From Platerodrilus igneus (lineage: Eukaryota; Arthropoda; Insecta; Coleoptera; Lycidae): a stretch of 64,000 nt of DNA. A program made the position numbers and the translations under genes. The first letter of the stretch is position 1. Each line of letters begins with the position of its first letter. The stretch spans positions 6,138,501 through 6,202,500 of the forward strand of contig JARFIW010000170.1 in assembly GCA_036346225.1 (NCBI GenBank), in the 5' to 3' direction. The notes beneath the pieces are model-generated. The model was not told where the DNA came from, ran no database searches, and saw nothing but the letters and a program-made list of their open reading frames with translations. Below are positions 13,075 through 24,900 of the stretch, piece by piece.

Positions 13075-13690
13075 CGAAATCACTTCGAATTGTCGATCGA
13101 AGCAAGACCACTTCGCCCAAGTAGACTGTCGAAATCACTTCGAAGTGTCGATCGGATCTGGACCACTTCGCACAAGTAGACTGTCAAAATCACTTCGAAG
13201 TGTCGATCGGAGCAAGACAACTTCGCCCAAGTAGATAGTCGAAATCACTTCGAAGTGTTGATCGGATCTGGACCACTTCGTCCAAGTAGACTGTCGAAAT
13301 CACTTCAAAGTGTCGATCGGAGCAAAACCACTTCGCCCAAGTAGACTTTGCCGAAATCACTTCGAAGTGTCAATCGGAGCAAGACCACTTCGCCCCAGTA
13401 AACTTTGTCAAAATCACTTCGAGGTGTCGAAATCACTTCGAAGTGTCGATTGGACCAAGACCACTTCGCCAAAGTAGACTTAGCCGAAATCACTTCAAAG
13501 TGTCGATCGGATCAAGACCACTTCACCCAAGTAGAGTTTGTCGAAATCACTTCGAAGAGTTTATCGGATTAAGAAAATTTCGCCTAAGTAGGCTTTGTGG
13601 AAATCATTTTGAAGAGTTGATCGGATTAAGATCACTTTGCCCAAGTAGACTTTGTCGAAATCACTTTGAGGAGTCGAACGGACCAAGAAC
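13075..13690. repeat. Tandem array, 55-58-bp unit
   Basis: About eleven units beginning cgaaatcacttcgaagtg and ending cccaagtagact plus gt or ttgt. Starts fall near 13075, 13130, 13185, 13240, 13295, 13352, 13409, 13428, 13484, 13542, 13599 and 13656. The first units are 55 bp. Later ones are 57-58 bp and one is cut to 19 bp. Each unit carries the perfect 12-bp palindrome cacttcgaagtg or a variant, and decay increases towards the right. Confidence 0.94.
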
Positions 13691-13980
13691 GATTGAGAAC
13701 GATTGAGAACGATTGAGAACGATTGAGAACGATTGAGAACGATTGAGAACCATTTGGAACGATGCAGCAAGATTTAGAATAATTTAGAACGATTTAGAAC
13801 GATGCAGATCGATGCAGATCGATGCAGAACGATGCAGAACAATTGAGAAAGATGCAGAACCATTTAGAACGATGCAGAACAATGTAGAACGATGCAGAAC
13901 GATGTAGAACGATGAAGAACGATGCAGAACGATGCAGAACGATGCAGAACGATGCAGGACAAATGAGAATGTAGCACAAC
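13691..13980. repeat. Tandem array, exact 10-bp unit
   Basis: Twenty-nine consecutive 10-bp units with no insertion or deletion. The left part is dominated by gattgagaac and the right part by gatgcagaac. Substitutions are common, yet the 10-bp phase never slips. The minus strand stays open in several frames only because the unit lacks reverse-strand stop codons. Confidence 0.96.
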
Positions 13981-13984
13981 AATT

Positions 13985-16509
13985 TTGAACGAATAGAGAA
14001 TTTCCACTAATAACGCCGGTTGGTAGTTGCAGTTCCGTTTAAGAATAGATAATTTTAAAGAAGGGCAATTAGAACAATTTCTTAATTCTTTCAAAATTAA
14101 TAAACAATATTTGAGGTTGTTTTCAGCAGTAGTTTTAAAAGTAGAAAGTAATATAAGTGTTTAAGTATAAGTTGAAATGTAAACAATTCCCGGAATAGCA
14201 TGTTAGAGTAAGTTTAAAATTCTTCTAAAGAGGCAACTTTGTTAAGCTCTTTCGTTCGTAGAAGTTTTGTTAGTGGCTAAACAAAGAAGCAACTGTGTTT
14301 GTATTTGTGATTATAAATATTAAAGTAGAAAACGCGTAGGAATTTTTGCTAATTGTTTTTTATTTTTGACTTTCGATGTATTATAAAGTGAAAGTTATTG
14401 AGTATATGTATTCTTTTAAAGCGGATATCTAAACAGAGCTAATGTTACTGGAGCTTTCTATATACAGGAAACATTGTATGTTAAACAACTGAATAGATTT
14501 TAGTCTACTTTTGGAATGTATTCTGTGTATGATATATATTCTGTGTATGATATATATTCTGTGTATGTAATATATGCAAGATATGTAAGATATGTATAAT
14601 ATATGTAATTTGCTTTATAATGCTGATATGTCAAAGTTGTCGATATGAGGCGATTGGTTTAGTTTAATTTACGTGCAATGAATGTACCGAGGATATATTG
14701 GGATACTTGTGTATGCTAATTCGTGTAGTAATAAATTTTCTTTTTTCAATATTAATAAACAGGCGTATTCAATATTTTCGATATATGAAGTTAGTTTAAA
14801 AATAGTAAGTTATAGAAGTGCTGGAAGCAACCGTTGGATAAAGCATAAGGTGAAATGTTAACAATACCTTGAATAGTATATCGCAGGTTAAATTGGAAAG
14901 CGATTTAAATATCACGGTGTTTCTAAACGAAAGTGGCTCGGACGTTTAGGTTTTGCGTTTTGCGTTTGTAGAAGCTGTTAATGGTTAAACAAAGAAGTAT
15001 GAGATTAATCTAACCTCATTAAAATTGATATGTTTTGAAATACTTCTTTTAACATATTGCGAACGAAAATAGATACAAAGCTGTCTTGATAGTTATATTG
15101 TGTAACGGCCTAATAAAAGGAAGCAACAATAAAACTGTTATAAAACGAAGTTGAACCCAACCGTTGTACTCGCAGTGTAGAGCTATGAATTTAGATTGAA
15201 GACATGTTTTTAGTCGAACTGATAATTTCCATGTACGTTTAAGATGTTTTACATTGGCCCATGAACAATTTTAAAATCAACGGTATAGGTTATTAACAGT
15301 AATTTATGATGTTTAATTCGCTGCAGAATTATGATAGAACCCGACTAAATGAATAACGATAAAGACACGTTAATGTTATGGACTATGTTTATTCTTTGAA
15401 GCGGGTATTATTTAAATTAGATATTAAATTACTCCAGCTTTCTATATATAGCAAATGTTCTATGTTATATAAAGGAAAACATTGAATGCTATTATTTGAA
15501 TATAGTCTGTATATGCGCCTAACATCAATCTGTTGTTGACGTTACCCGAATTAATTATACAAAATTTAATAAAAGTGTTAAGGAAATATCGTAGTACCAG
15601 CTTGCAAACTGTTAACAATTCAGGTTTTAGGATACGGACAGCGTGTATTCATATATATTAGAAATTTTTTATAGGCGTAATAAGAATTTTGGAAACCAAC
15701 TCGATCTTCTTTCTCTCTCGCACCAACGCGCTTCGTGTTTTTAGTTGAAAACGTTCATACCATATTACTTAATGCATAAGCCAACACTTCCAAAGAACTT
15801 GGAGAATTCCACGAAACGGATAGTGTTATAAGTAGTTTTAGCATGTGATTCGATTTTTATAATGCATATTGTTAAATTAATTAAATTTAATAAATGCTGA
15901 CGGTTGTTTATAAAGTTGAGGAAAAAATAAAAAAAAAGTAAATTGAACTGGGCATTGAACTATTAAACCTACGAACGGTAGCCAGACATCTTAGCATCGC
16001 GCTATGGAGGTGACACATTTTGGAAAATCGATTAGTAATATACTTGCAATTAAGCGGGCCACACACGAAATACACCGATTTCTGAGCTAATCACGGTCTA
16101 TTGACAATGCTCGGATATCATCGTGAAGAAACGCCAAAATGAAAAATTATTTATTTTTGAAATAAATATCCGGCGTATATTAAAAAGCGATGTTTTCCTA
16201 TAATTTAAATCAATTAACGGTACTTTTAAATCATATTAGATGAATTGCAATGGAAAATTAAATTCGAAAGGAAGTGTGTTACCATAAATTTTGAAGGTAC
16301 ACGGTCGTACTTTTCCGGTGATGATCATTACCTGATTTTGACGTTTCTCGAATAAATTATACAATTTTTAATAAGTGTTTTAAGAAAAAACTGCAGTGCC
16401 AGCTCGCAAACTGTCAATTATTCAGGTTTTAGGACACGGGGAGCGTTGTTTGGTATAATTTAGATAATTTTTAGTGGCCTAATATGAATTTTGGAAACCA
16501 ACGCGTTGC
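13985..16509. repeat. Old, diverged duplications in noncoding DNA
   Basis: Three block pairs recur in the same orientation. 14060-14300 resembles 14740-15000 (attaataaaca, tggttaaacaaagaag). 14390-14560 resembles 15375-15540 (ggagctttctatata). 15541-15735 resembles 16340-16535 (attcaggttttagga, gaattttggaaaccaac). The last pair, about 200 bp each and 0.8 kb apart, is the best conserved. A short 18-bp triplet (tattctgtgtatgatata) lies at 14519-14570. The pattern fits an ancient local duplication or a decayed repetitive element. Confidence 0.55.
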
Positions 16510-16818
16510 TTGTTCTCTCGCAAACCAACGCAAATGGATCTGTTGGGGACCTCGTCGCACGTCTCGTTCGGTTTTTTAGATCGGAATTTTTTGAGGGATC
16601 CAAGCTTTTCTAACACGTTAACGAATACGCCGCTTCAAATTAATCATTTCCCGGAAAATCCTTATTTCTCCGCAAGTTATCGGTCTTCTGCGATAAAAAC
16701 CGGCCTATGCAACGCACGCAAAAATTCTCCACCCAACCACCACCCGCCCGCGCCCCCAACTCCGAAACCCTCGGACGCAAATCCCAAAAAGCGATCGATT
16801 CGTGCCTCTCAACTTTAA
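16510..16818 (+). other. CpG-rich patch with an unassigned 102-codon open frame
   Basis: The DNA here is much richer in C, G and CpG than its surroundings, especially at 16690-16800. The open frame has an ATG at 16534 and a Pro/Lys-rich end (PPNHHPPAPPTPKPS). I recognise no domain. It lies directly after the second copy of the 200-bp duplicated block. It could be a 5' exon or promoter of an unseen gene, or simply part of a repeat. No splice sites or partner exons could be assigned. Confidence 0.25.
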
Positions 16819-17692
16819 CACAAAGACGGGCATACAAAACTTATAGTTATTAGATTTGTCTTTGATGTGAGCAGCGTGTAAGTATGCCTTTGATTTGATT
16901 AATAACCAATATTAATTGTTACGTTTCTTAGGCACCCTTTTTTTATTATAGCTTATCTTATTTTACGCACAATCATTATCTTGTACACCGGATCCTTTAT
17001 GGGGAAATTTTATTAAGAATTTATATATTGTGAAGGCTGAATTTTTGCGTTCGATTTTGTGGACATTGTTGTGGGTCCTAAAGAAAAAAGAAGTTGTATG
17101 GGGATTCCTGAGGATTTCCTTTTATACGTTTTCCAATATCCTGTGGAGAAACAACTTAGCAGTGCTATCAACGACCGGTATTATATTTTAGAGATAAGAA
17201 CATATTTACTTTTCCAAAGACGAGTATTATATCTGCTATCATAATTTTCACATGAATGTTGTTTTGTACTTAAACATATACTCTTTAGAACAAGTATTTA
17301 TTCATATTTTCAATTCTAGCTTTTGTGATCCAACTGCATGCAATTGGCCATCAATTATTTGTTAATCTATTTTACATTCAAACTCAACTAGGATTGAACT
17401 TGTCAGCTTTACGTTTATTCCAATAGATGCTTTGGTGTTACCTCAGCTTTATTTTTTTTAAATGATAATTTAGTGCAGCTAAAGGCCGATGAACCCGTCC
17501 TGACCAAGAGGACTCTGTGCTCTCAACTGTAGATCAGATATCGTAAGACAGTACATAACTAGGAGTGGCCGAGGTAAGTGCTTTTGAGTTGTCTCACATA
17601 TTATTTCCTGAAGTTGCACCTAGAGGTATTAAGTAAACATTATATATTTCAACGGCAAACAATTTCTTATTAAATTTAAAGTGAAAATTTAC
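16819..17692. other. Spacer
   Basis: AT-rich and noncoding. No feature recognised. Confidence 0.5.
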
Positions 17693-18319
17693 TGTTGCAG
17701 TATAAACTATAAGGTATACTTTTAAAGTCCCGGCGGGTAATGTATGAGAGCCACTACGAGAGTTGGTAACACAAAAGATATTTGCAAAATGTTGTGCAAT
17801 AAGCGGCTACGTCATACTTATGATCAAATTATTATCACATACAAAAAAATGTTTATTTTAATTATAAGAGAAAACAAAGGTACTCACGTAAACTGTAGGA
17901 CTCCTCACAGCATTACGGCTATTTTGGAGGCAGCTGGGCGTCGTTGAGCATTGTGGGCGTGGGTCATCCTTTTGCCCCCGGTTGAATCCAAATAAATTTG
18001 TCTTCTTCTTCCTTGTGTAGAGGGACAACAGGAATACAGGTAAAGGTACGATAATCAGAGAATAATCAGAGGAAACCTACATAACCTGAAAAAGAAGACA
18101 AGACAGCGGCACAAAAATAACCACTAGGCTGACTAGTCCCGACATGACAAAAATTCACCACTTTCTCTTCACACTGCGTCTGCGCAATCTCGAGCGCCGA
18201 CGCGACTATCAAAAGGGACGGAAATGCACGCATAAGTCTTTCAAATTATTGGTGCGCATTCACTTGCAAATTAAAACTAAAATTGGAAATGTTTACAGGT
18301 CGATTTTCGGCATGTAACA
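17693..18319 (+). repeat. 5' LTR of copy A
   Basis: Ends ttttcggcatgtaaca. Positions 18129-18319 are nearly identical to 22690-22892. The left boundary is approximate. Confidence 0.65.
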
Positions 18320-20404
18320 ATCGCGACAAAGCCATAAAAGAAAAAGCTTAATAAAAGAAAATAACTGTTAGAACAGTCACAGCTTAAAATCTAGATCCTA
18401 ACTAACCTAGATAAATCCTTACTTAAATCCTACAAAATGTTTATTTTAGGCGCCACCTATTTTTCCGACTGATAACACGTCTTCCGGATTACCAAGAAAC
18501 GAATGTGTAGCTCCATTGTTTTTGACTACATTTAAGGTGCACACGCGAGTCTTTAATATGGCGCAGTTATAATCGACAGCACAAATTTGTCGGGAAGCAT
18601 GAAACACTACTTAAACTAGAATAAATGCGACAAGTCGCCTAACATATATACCAAACTAAAGCTAACATTACAGTTTTCTAAGTGCAGACGCACACGAGCG
18701 TTGCATCTTGACTGTTTCTTCTTTGGCAAGAAAATGCCCAAATTTCAAAATGTTCAAAAAAGTGAGTTACTCTCCACTCTAGCAAATTTTTTGGTACTGG
18801 TACTCTGGTTTAATAAACAATACACATCAAAACTTGTCCATGACATGGATGTAAGATAAATACTGAAAACAAAATAATATGTTGTAGAAAAGGTGCCAAG
18901 ATTAATTAAATGAAGCGACAGAGTTATACTGGGGAATCTAGACAATAAACGGATATATGACTAACGATAAATTCAAGGAAAAGCCAACAAGAAGCAAAAA
19001 GATAGCTAGTTTAAGCTAAATAAGTTAAACGTGTAAAAGGTAGGTGCTGTATAAGAGAAGCAATAAGTGATTGAAGTTAACTAATTCATAGTAAAGAGAA
19101 AAAACATTAGGTAAATCGTTAAGGAAATGAAGCGTAAAAAAATTTTAGATGTACGTAGGGTTGAACGATTTTAAAGATAATTTTATGCCATCTAGTGTGG
19201 TTTAAATAGATATGTGAAGAGATAACATTAATTAAAACTCGATTTACTGATAAAATTGTTGAGGAACAAAAAGATATCTTATAACGCATATACTTGCTAG
19301 GATGACGAACCCTCCTTTGAGCTTCACCTAAACTAATGAAAAAAAATTCCAACATCATTCTTAAAAAAATTATTCACAAATTGCTAGAGCGACAAACTTA
19401 CCCCCAAGTTTTGTCTAGACTTATAATGCTGAGCGACCAACTCGGAAGAAAAATCTCGCCCAGATCAAATAGATCTTAAAATGCTGCGTTGGAGTATCGA
19501 TATATCTAAAAAAATATGCTATCAAAACAAAATCATACTCGCTGCACAAAAGCAATATTCTACGATACATGTATAGAAAAAACAGTATTCCAAATTATTA
19601 AAATATTATTTTGATATCGCAGGGTTTAATAACAACCTTCGTAAATGAGCTTAAATACCAAACGTTATCGATAACTTCATTATTGTAGTGTTTAGAGGAA
19701 CAGATATAACGAAATCAAGTTATTATAGCGTTCTAAAAGGTAAAAGATATACTAAGATAATTGCGTTAGCTGTATTTGAAAGCAACATTTTCTTTAAAAG
19801 GAATTCGTAGGTTATAGTTGATTATTTGAATTACTAAGAAAACATTTAGAATAATAATAGAATAGGATAGTATATAAGTTATGTAAACGACGAGTTTTGA
19901 AAAGTTAACCCAAAAACAAGTTAAGATAGACTAAGAAAAATTTCAGAATTAAAATGATTATTTTAACTAAACTTAGTGTCATTTTAAGAGATTTTTTCCT
20001 CTTTTTAATCATAATGAATGGAAAATAAAGCTATTTATTTATAACTAGACAACTTATAGACAAAATTATGTAATCCAAATACATGTTTAAGTGAGGTTAT
20101 GTTATGTAGTAGACACTTTTGAAAAATATATGGTCCAGCTTCAAGCTAAATTAAATTAGGTATATATTTAAAAGAACTCAAAATATAAACGCACAATTTT
20201 TATGAATTAATTGAATTAGCAATACATTAATAAAAGGTATATGCAATAACCAATATGGCTACCCATGTCAAATTAATACAGCAACTGTTTCCATGTCACT
20301 TCATTTTAGATGATTGTCATAGTAACTTACAGTGTTACCAGCCTATATTTTCTATTTAACAGTTATTAAAAATTCAAATAATTATTTATTTTTTGAGTGA
20401 AAAA

Positions 20405-21163
20405 ACTCATCATCATCATTAGGTCTTCAGTCCTAGAACTGGTTAGACGCGTACCATCATTGTTCCATATTCTAAACTAACCTACAGATTTCCCTGAAAT
20501 ATGCACAGTTTGCATCTATAACTGTCTGATCTAGGTCTACATCTACCTCTTTTTTCCTATCTCTGCTTGTAATAAATCACATACTATTCCCCAAAAATGC
20601 TTTAGAACGTATTCCGCCCTACTATTTCTCTTTTCCCCTAGATATCCTTGTTCCCCTAATATTTCTGTAACTTATTTGTTATTATCTTTGTCTGTCCATG
20701 CTATCGTCCTCATACATCTGAAGCACAGCATTTCAAAAGGCTGCTACCGTTTTTCTGTCTGCGTTTCAGACTTCCCGTACTTCATAGGCATACTGTGCTG
20801 TGCTCCACACATATGCTTTCAACAATTTTCTTCTTATTCTATGTTTGTTGTCTTTCCTCATAGGCGATGTTCTTTCTTGTTAGATGCAGTTCGATCACTT
20901 TCTATTGTTTTACAGTTATATGCCCTATTTCTCCGACCTTCAATGGTTGTGAAGGGAGGTAAGCAGTCTGTGGCTGCCAAGTTCCCCCAACACTTAACCC
21001 TTTGGCGATTTAATATATTTTCCAATTTATCTTTTCGCACAGTCAACATTAGTTGCAGGTATTTCGCAGCCATTAGGTTTTCCGTCTCAAAATTGGTTGG
21101 ACATGTACCTGCACTTATTTATATTCTGAGCTAGCCTACATAGTTCCCTGAAATTCTCACACA
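20405..21163 (-). mobile_element. RTE-like LINE 3' composite, copy 2
   Basis: Minus-strand order: LINE 3'-end block (from about 21163), a U2 block shortened by about 50 bp (about 20905-21075), then the C-terminal LINE coding region with ATGTGTGGAGCACAGCAC and GGACAGACAAAG motifs. It ends in a TGA/ATG trinucleotide run at 20409-20421. Short 3' tandem repeats instead of poly(A) are typical of RTE-type LINEs. Coding potential is destroyed. Confidence 0.75.
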
Positions 21164-21177
21164 GCATGTGTATTCAG

Positions 21178-22179
21178 GTTAATCTTCTTTGGGAATTAAA
21201 CCACTCATAGTTTTTAAAATCAACTTTATTTACGTTTCGATCCATGACCTAGGATCGTTGTCAAAATAATAATAAAAACTTCAAGTTTGACATTTATGAC
21301 ATAAATTGAAGGTGACTTTGATTTATTGATGTTTGAAATATTTGGTTTGAGTATACTAAGCAAAATTTTTTAAAGTTTAACAGAATGATTGCCTTCAATT
21401 TGCGTTGCGAACTGGGATCGGCTTTCTTTAGGTAGCCAATACGCTTAACGTGAAATCAGCTGATTAATTTTTATTGGTGAATTTTATATAAATTCAATAA
21501 CTTGAAATTGGAAAACATTTTTTAACATGTTTCTATTTATACAATTGAGAGGATGGTTATTAAAGAAGTGTGCGATTGCATTATTGAAAGGCTTAAGTAG
21601 TCGTTTTTTATATTTATTTTGAGGGGAAAAATTCATTATGATTTAAGTTACCTCTTTGGTAGATGTTAACATGGTTCTGAGGCGACTCTATGGCGAGTTT
21701 ACACTTGTCAGATACCAATGTTGTTCTATGAAGAATGTATATGGATCTGAGGCGACCCTATGGCGGGTTTACACTTGTCAGATACCAATACTGTTCAACA
21801 GAGATTGTATATGGTTTTGAGGTAACCTTATTGTAGATTTATACTTGTCAGATACCAATGCTGTTTTACAAGGATTGTTAATATGCTTATTTTTATGTAA
21901 TTAGTTATTTTATGTATAAATAGAAATCATGTATGTAGGCTGTATTTCATGTTAATATCGCAAGGAAAACCCAGGAAAAACTTGCAATGCTACCTAGATA
22001 TTGTGGGCATTTCATTTTCATTTGTTATTTCTTTTGTTATTTCTTTTAGTAATGGAATCCATTGTTTACTGAAAGTCACGGATTCGTTTGCAACTCAGTT
22101 ATTTTTATGTAGGGTTATATAAGCAGCTACTTTGATTTTGCGTTTTTGGTGGATTTCTTTTTTTTCTTCTTTTCAGGAA
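21178..22179 (-). mobile_element. 1.0-kb insertion, Penelope-like at its end
   Basis: It is flanked by near-identical 14-bp copies, gcatgtgtattcag (21164-21177) and gtatgtgtattcag (22180-22193). Removing one copy and the insertion restores the LINE composite seen uninterrupted at 28541-31490. On the minus strand it ends with GATCC..GGATCGAAACGTAAATAAAG, then GAGTGGTTTAATTCCC, resembling the 3' ends of arthropod Penelope-like elements. Variable target duplications also fit that class. There is no open frame. It contains the 70-bp tandem repeat at 21671-21880. Confidence 0.55.
21671..21880. repeat. Three tandem copies of a 70-bp unit
   Basis: Units start at 21671, 21741 and 21811 with atggttctgagg, atggatctgagg and atggttttgagg. 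All three contain acttgtcagataccaat. The third is the most diverged. Confidence 0.93.
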
Positions 22180-22193
22180 GTATGTGTATTCAG

Positions 22194-22680
22194 CTCGTTC
22201 CCTTTCTATTGTTTTCTAATTTTATACCCTATTTTACCGAGATTCAGTGAAAGAGGTTAAGCAACCTGTGGCTACCAAGATCCCCCAACACTTAGACATT
22301 TGCCGAAATAATGGTTTTCCAGTAAATCCTTTCACACACTTAACATTATTCGAGAATATTGCCCAACCAATTCTTGTAGTTACTTATAAAAATCATCATG
22401 TTTAAGCACAGATGTCTTTTCGTCATTAGTTTATCCATCTTCGGATTGGTTGGATGCATACCTCCATTGATTTCTATTCTGGGCTAGCCTACACATCTCC
22501 TTGAAACACCTACAGCCTATATCTTTTACTATCTGTGTGCAGTAGTCTAACCTAGGTCTGCCTCTTCTTCTCTTTTTTCCTATCTCTGCTTCTAATATAT
22601 TCCGCACTATTCCCTCAAGCCGTAGTATGTGGCCTTTTTACCGTTTTCCACATATTTGTTTCTTCTACAGATATATTTAA
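22194..22680 (-). mobile_element. RTE-like LINE 3' fragment plus U2 block
   Basis: Continuation of the copy-2 composite upstream (minus-strand sense) of the 1-kb insertion. LINE C-terminal sequence (about 22430-22680, GRPR-type coding) is followed by a U2 block (about 22194-22425) containing the reverse complement of agcaacctgtggctaccaag. Confidence 0.75.
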
Positions 22681-22689
22681 ACTAATACA

Positions 22690-22892
22690 CTAGGCTCGAC
22701 GTCCGGTTGACTAGTCCCGACAAAAATTCACCACTTTCTTTTCACACTGCGTCTGCGCAATCTCGAGCGCCGACGCGACTATCAAAAGGGACGGAAATGC
22801 ACGCACAAGTCTTTCAAATTATTGGTGCGCATTCACTTGCAAATTAAAACTAAAATTGGAAATGTTTACAGGCCGATTTTCGGCATGTAACA
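22690..22892 (+). repeat. 3' LTR of copy A, left part missing
   Basis: Nearly identical to 18129-18319. Beyond it the sequence no longer matches the internal region (tcgcgacaaagcc) that follows the 5' LTR, which is what marks this as a 3' LTR end. Confidence 0.75.
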
Positions 22893-23509
22893 ACCTTTCA
22901 AACTATGGTTCTCTTCCACAAAATTCTTACTTCCAAAAGCCCAGCACATATTTAGAGGAATCAGTTTTGCAACCATTGTTCATAATATTAATATTAGGAA
23001 CAAGGAAAAATAAGCCCTCCAGCCCACAAAACTGTCCAAATTGAAAAGTCATTCACCTATCAAATCCGTATAACTTTAAAGGAATTTAGGAATAGCATGC
23101 ATGATTTTGTTTTCGTAACTCGGTCAGATGACACCTAAATTAAATTAGAAACCCGTATCTTAACATTATTTGCTTTTTCCTTTTTTACAGCCATATTTTA
23201 CTAACCCTTATTTGTCGGTAGATGTAGTGTTAAGTATTGATAATATTAACTGCTGTTTAGTAACCTTTGGGTTTAACAATATTACGTACCAACCCTGAAC
23301 GTTTGTACACTTTATTAAGGTTAGAGTGGTAGAACAAATTGCATGGCTTCTGATTCTGTTATTGGAAACATAATAACAGTAATAATAATAACCATTGCTG
23401 TCATAATCAAAATCGCTGCTTTTCTATGACCGTAACTCTACGATCACGTACAAGTTGTAGTACTTAATTCTGGATTAAATTATAATACAAATCATAATAG
23501 CTTTAACGA
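22893..23509. other. Spacer 3' of timeout
   Basis: AT-rich and noncoding, between copy A and the timeout 3' end. No gene recognised. Confidence 0.5.
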
Positions 23510-23536
23510 TTTATTATCTGTATGAAACGCTTTATT
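23510..23536 (-). promoter_or_regulatory. Candidate poly(A) signals of timeout
   Basis: Two AATAAA hexamers on the minus strand, at 23531-23536 and 23510-23515, about 75 and 96 bases past the stop codon. Either could end the transcript. Confidence 0.55.
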
Positions 23537-23610
23537 CAAATATTTTAAAACGATAAGAGTATTCAATACAAAAGTTGATAAAACAAAAGCTAATCCCTGT
23601 ATAATATTTA

Positions 23611-24225
23611 TTAATCTTCATCGTCACTAATTAATACTCTACTTCGCTTAACCATATTTCTTGGTGTACCCTGAGACGATGGAGGAGTGTGTTGTTTACC
23701 ATTTTCCTTTTCCGATTCACTATCACTGTCAACTATTCTTCTGATATCAAGTACTTTACTGTGATAAGGATTATCATCAATCATTCCTGTTCCATTTTTA
23801 GCTGCATCTACAGCTTCAGATTCATCATCACTTTCAATAGCAAAATATTTTCTTTTTTGCTTTTTATTTGTGGTAACATTGATGTTACTAGTTTGCGGGT
23901 CTAATTTATTTCTTATATTATTATCCTGGTCAAGTTCTTCATTGCTATTGTTAGTAATACTAGAAACATGATCAACAGGCATATCATCATTCTCAACATC
24001 GCTTACTAAAACCCCATTAGAAACTTTTCCAACTGATGTTTTGTTTACAACTGTTCTAATTCGAGTAAAGACATCTTCTTCATCTGATGACTCAGCAGTA
24101 TTCTCAGGCAGATTATTACTTAGTGTTTCAGTTGCAAGAGTTCCTTCTAAGGCATTTGAAATAAGATGACAAAATTGTTGAAGATCGTTTAATGTTAGAT
24201 AACTAGGAATTCGCCAGTATGCTTC
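23611..24225 (-). CDS. timeout: timeout/Timeless-family protein, last coding exon
   Basis: The exon begins after a good acceptor (TTTGTTACAG, cut at 24226/24225) and runs 204 codons to a TAA at 23611-23613. It opens with EAYWRIPSYLTLNDLQQF, matching the conserved C-terminal segment of TIMELESS proteins around the WRIP motif. In the mammalian protein this lies in the PARP1-binding region. The rest is a disordered, acidic and serine-rich tail with KKQKRKYF and KRSRVL basic patches, ending in DDED. It joins in phase 0 to the exon at 45122-45531. TIMELESS/timeout acts with TIPIN at replication forks in the nucleus. I prefer timeout over the clock gene timeless because of similarity to the mammalian-type C-terminus, but the paralogue call is an inference. 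Confidence 0.8.
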   Translation of the reverse strand, partial: EAYWRIPSYLTLNDLQQFCHLISNALEGTLATETLSNNLPENTAESSDEEDVFTRIRTVVNKTSVGKVSNGVLVSDVENDDMPVDHVSSITNNSNEELDQDNNIRNKLDPQTSNINVTTNKKQKRKYFAIESDDESEAVDAAKNGTGMIDDNPYHSKVLDIRRIVDSDSESEKENGKQHTPPSSQGTPRNMVKRSRVLISDDED

Positions 24226-24900
24226 CTGTAACAAATTAACAATTTATTATAGGTACATAAAATGGTTTTATCATACATATTTTATTATTAGTAAACAGTT
24301 CATTTAAAAAAGCTGATAATTATGTTATATATAATTTCCATACTGTTTTATGTGATAGTTATTTTTGATAGATGCTGCAAAATATTAATGCTCAAATGCC
24401 TTATTTACATTTTTACGAAATCGAAATAAATGTATCATATTAAAGATCAATCAATTTCCTACATAGATATTAAGCAAAAACACCATATTTCGCTTTAGTG
24501 TACTAAATATGACAAAATTAATCTTTATCTTAACCGCAAATCCAGCACTTTTGTGACATATATTGTTGTTAATATTCGGGTAGAGCCGCCCTGTTTTATA
24601 AAGATGCAATGACTATTAATTGAAAAGGTAAGAATGATATGATGTGGATTCTTCTCTTGCTGGCTCAGCAACAAATATGCTGCGGACTTTATGAAAATGA
24701 AATAAAACAAAGAAATCTCAAGAAACATTTAAGAAAATTCCTTAACATATACAAAAACATCCTTCTTTTACACACATTATCTACGAAATCTACTTACACA
24801 CAGATATAAAGAAAACTTACAAATGCAATTCACAACTTAAGTTTAGAAAGAAACAACATTTTATCACTACAAAACATTAATACAATCTTCACCTAATCCT

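Larger units (their letters stand above)
17693..22892 (+). mobile_element. Noncoding (LARD-like) LTR element, copy A, interrupted
   Basis: The 5' LTR is at about 17693-18319 and the internal region at 18320-20400. Then comes a LINE composite with a further insertion (20405-22680), and finally the right end of the 3' LTR (22690-22892). The two LTR ends differ by only a few bases over about 200 bp, and both finish catgtaaca. The internal region matches copy B (46539-49650) along its whole length and has no open frame of note, so the element depends on another for movement. About 0.4 kb of 3' LTR and a little internal sequence are missing next to the LINE. The exact 5' boundary is inferred (TGTTGCAG start, giving 627 bp against 620 bp in copy B). 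No target duplication was resolved. Confidence 0.72.

Noticed and set aside
12803..13234. Several overlapping open frames of 70-120 codons on both strands, Arg/Glu/Ala- or Pro/Leu-rich
   Set aside because: They are translations of the 16-bp and 55-bp tandem arrays and are open on both strands because the units lack stop codons.
13075..13980. Regular repeats that might suggest a CRISPR array
   Set aside because: The units are directly tandem without unique spacers, there are no cas genes, and the window is eukaryotic.
18754..19358. Minus-strand frames in copy A that might be a small gene (and the counterpart at 48251-48550 in copy B)
   Set aside because: The A and B versions differ by frame-breaking indels despite good DNA similarity, so they are not under coding constraint.
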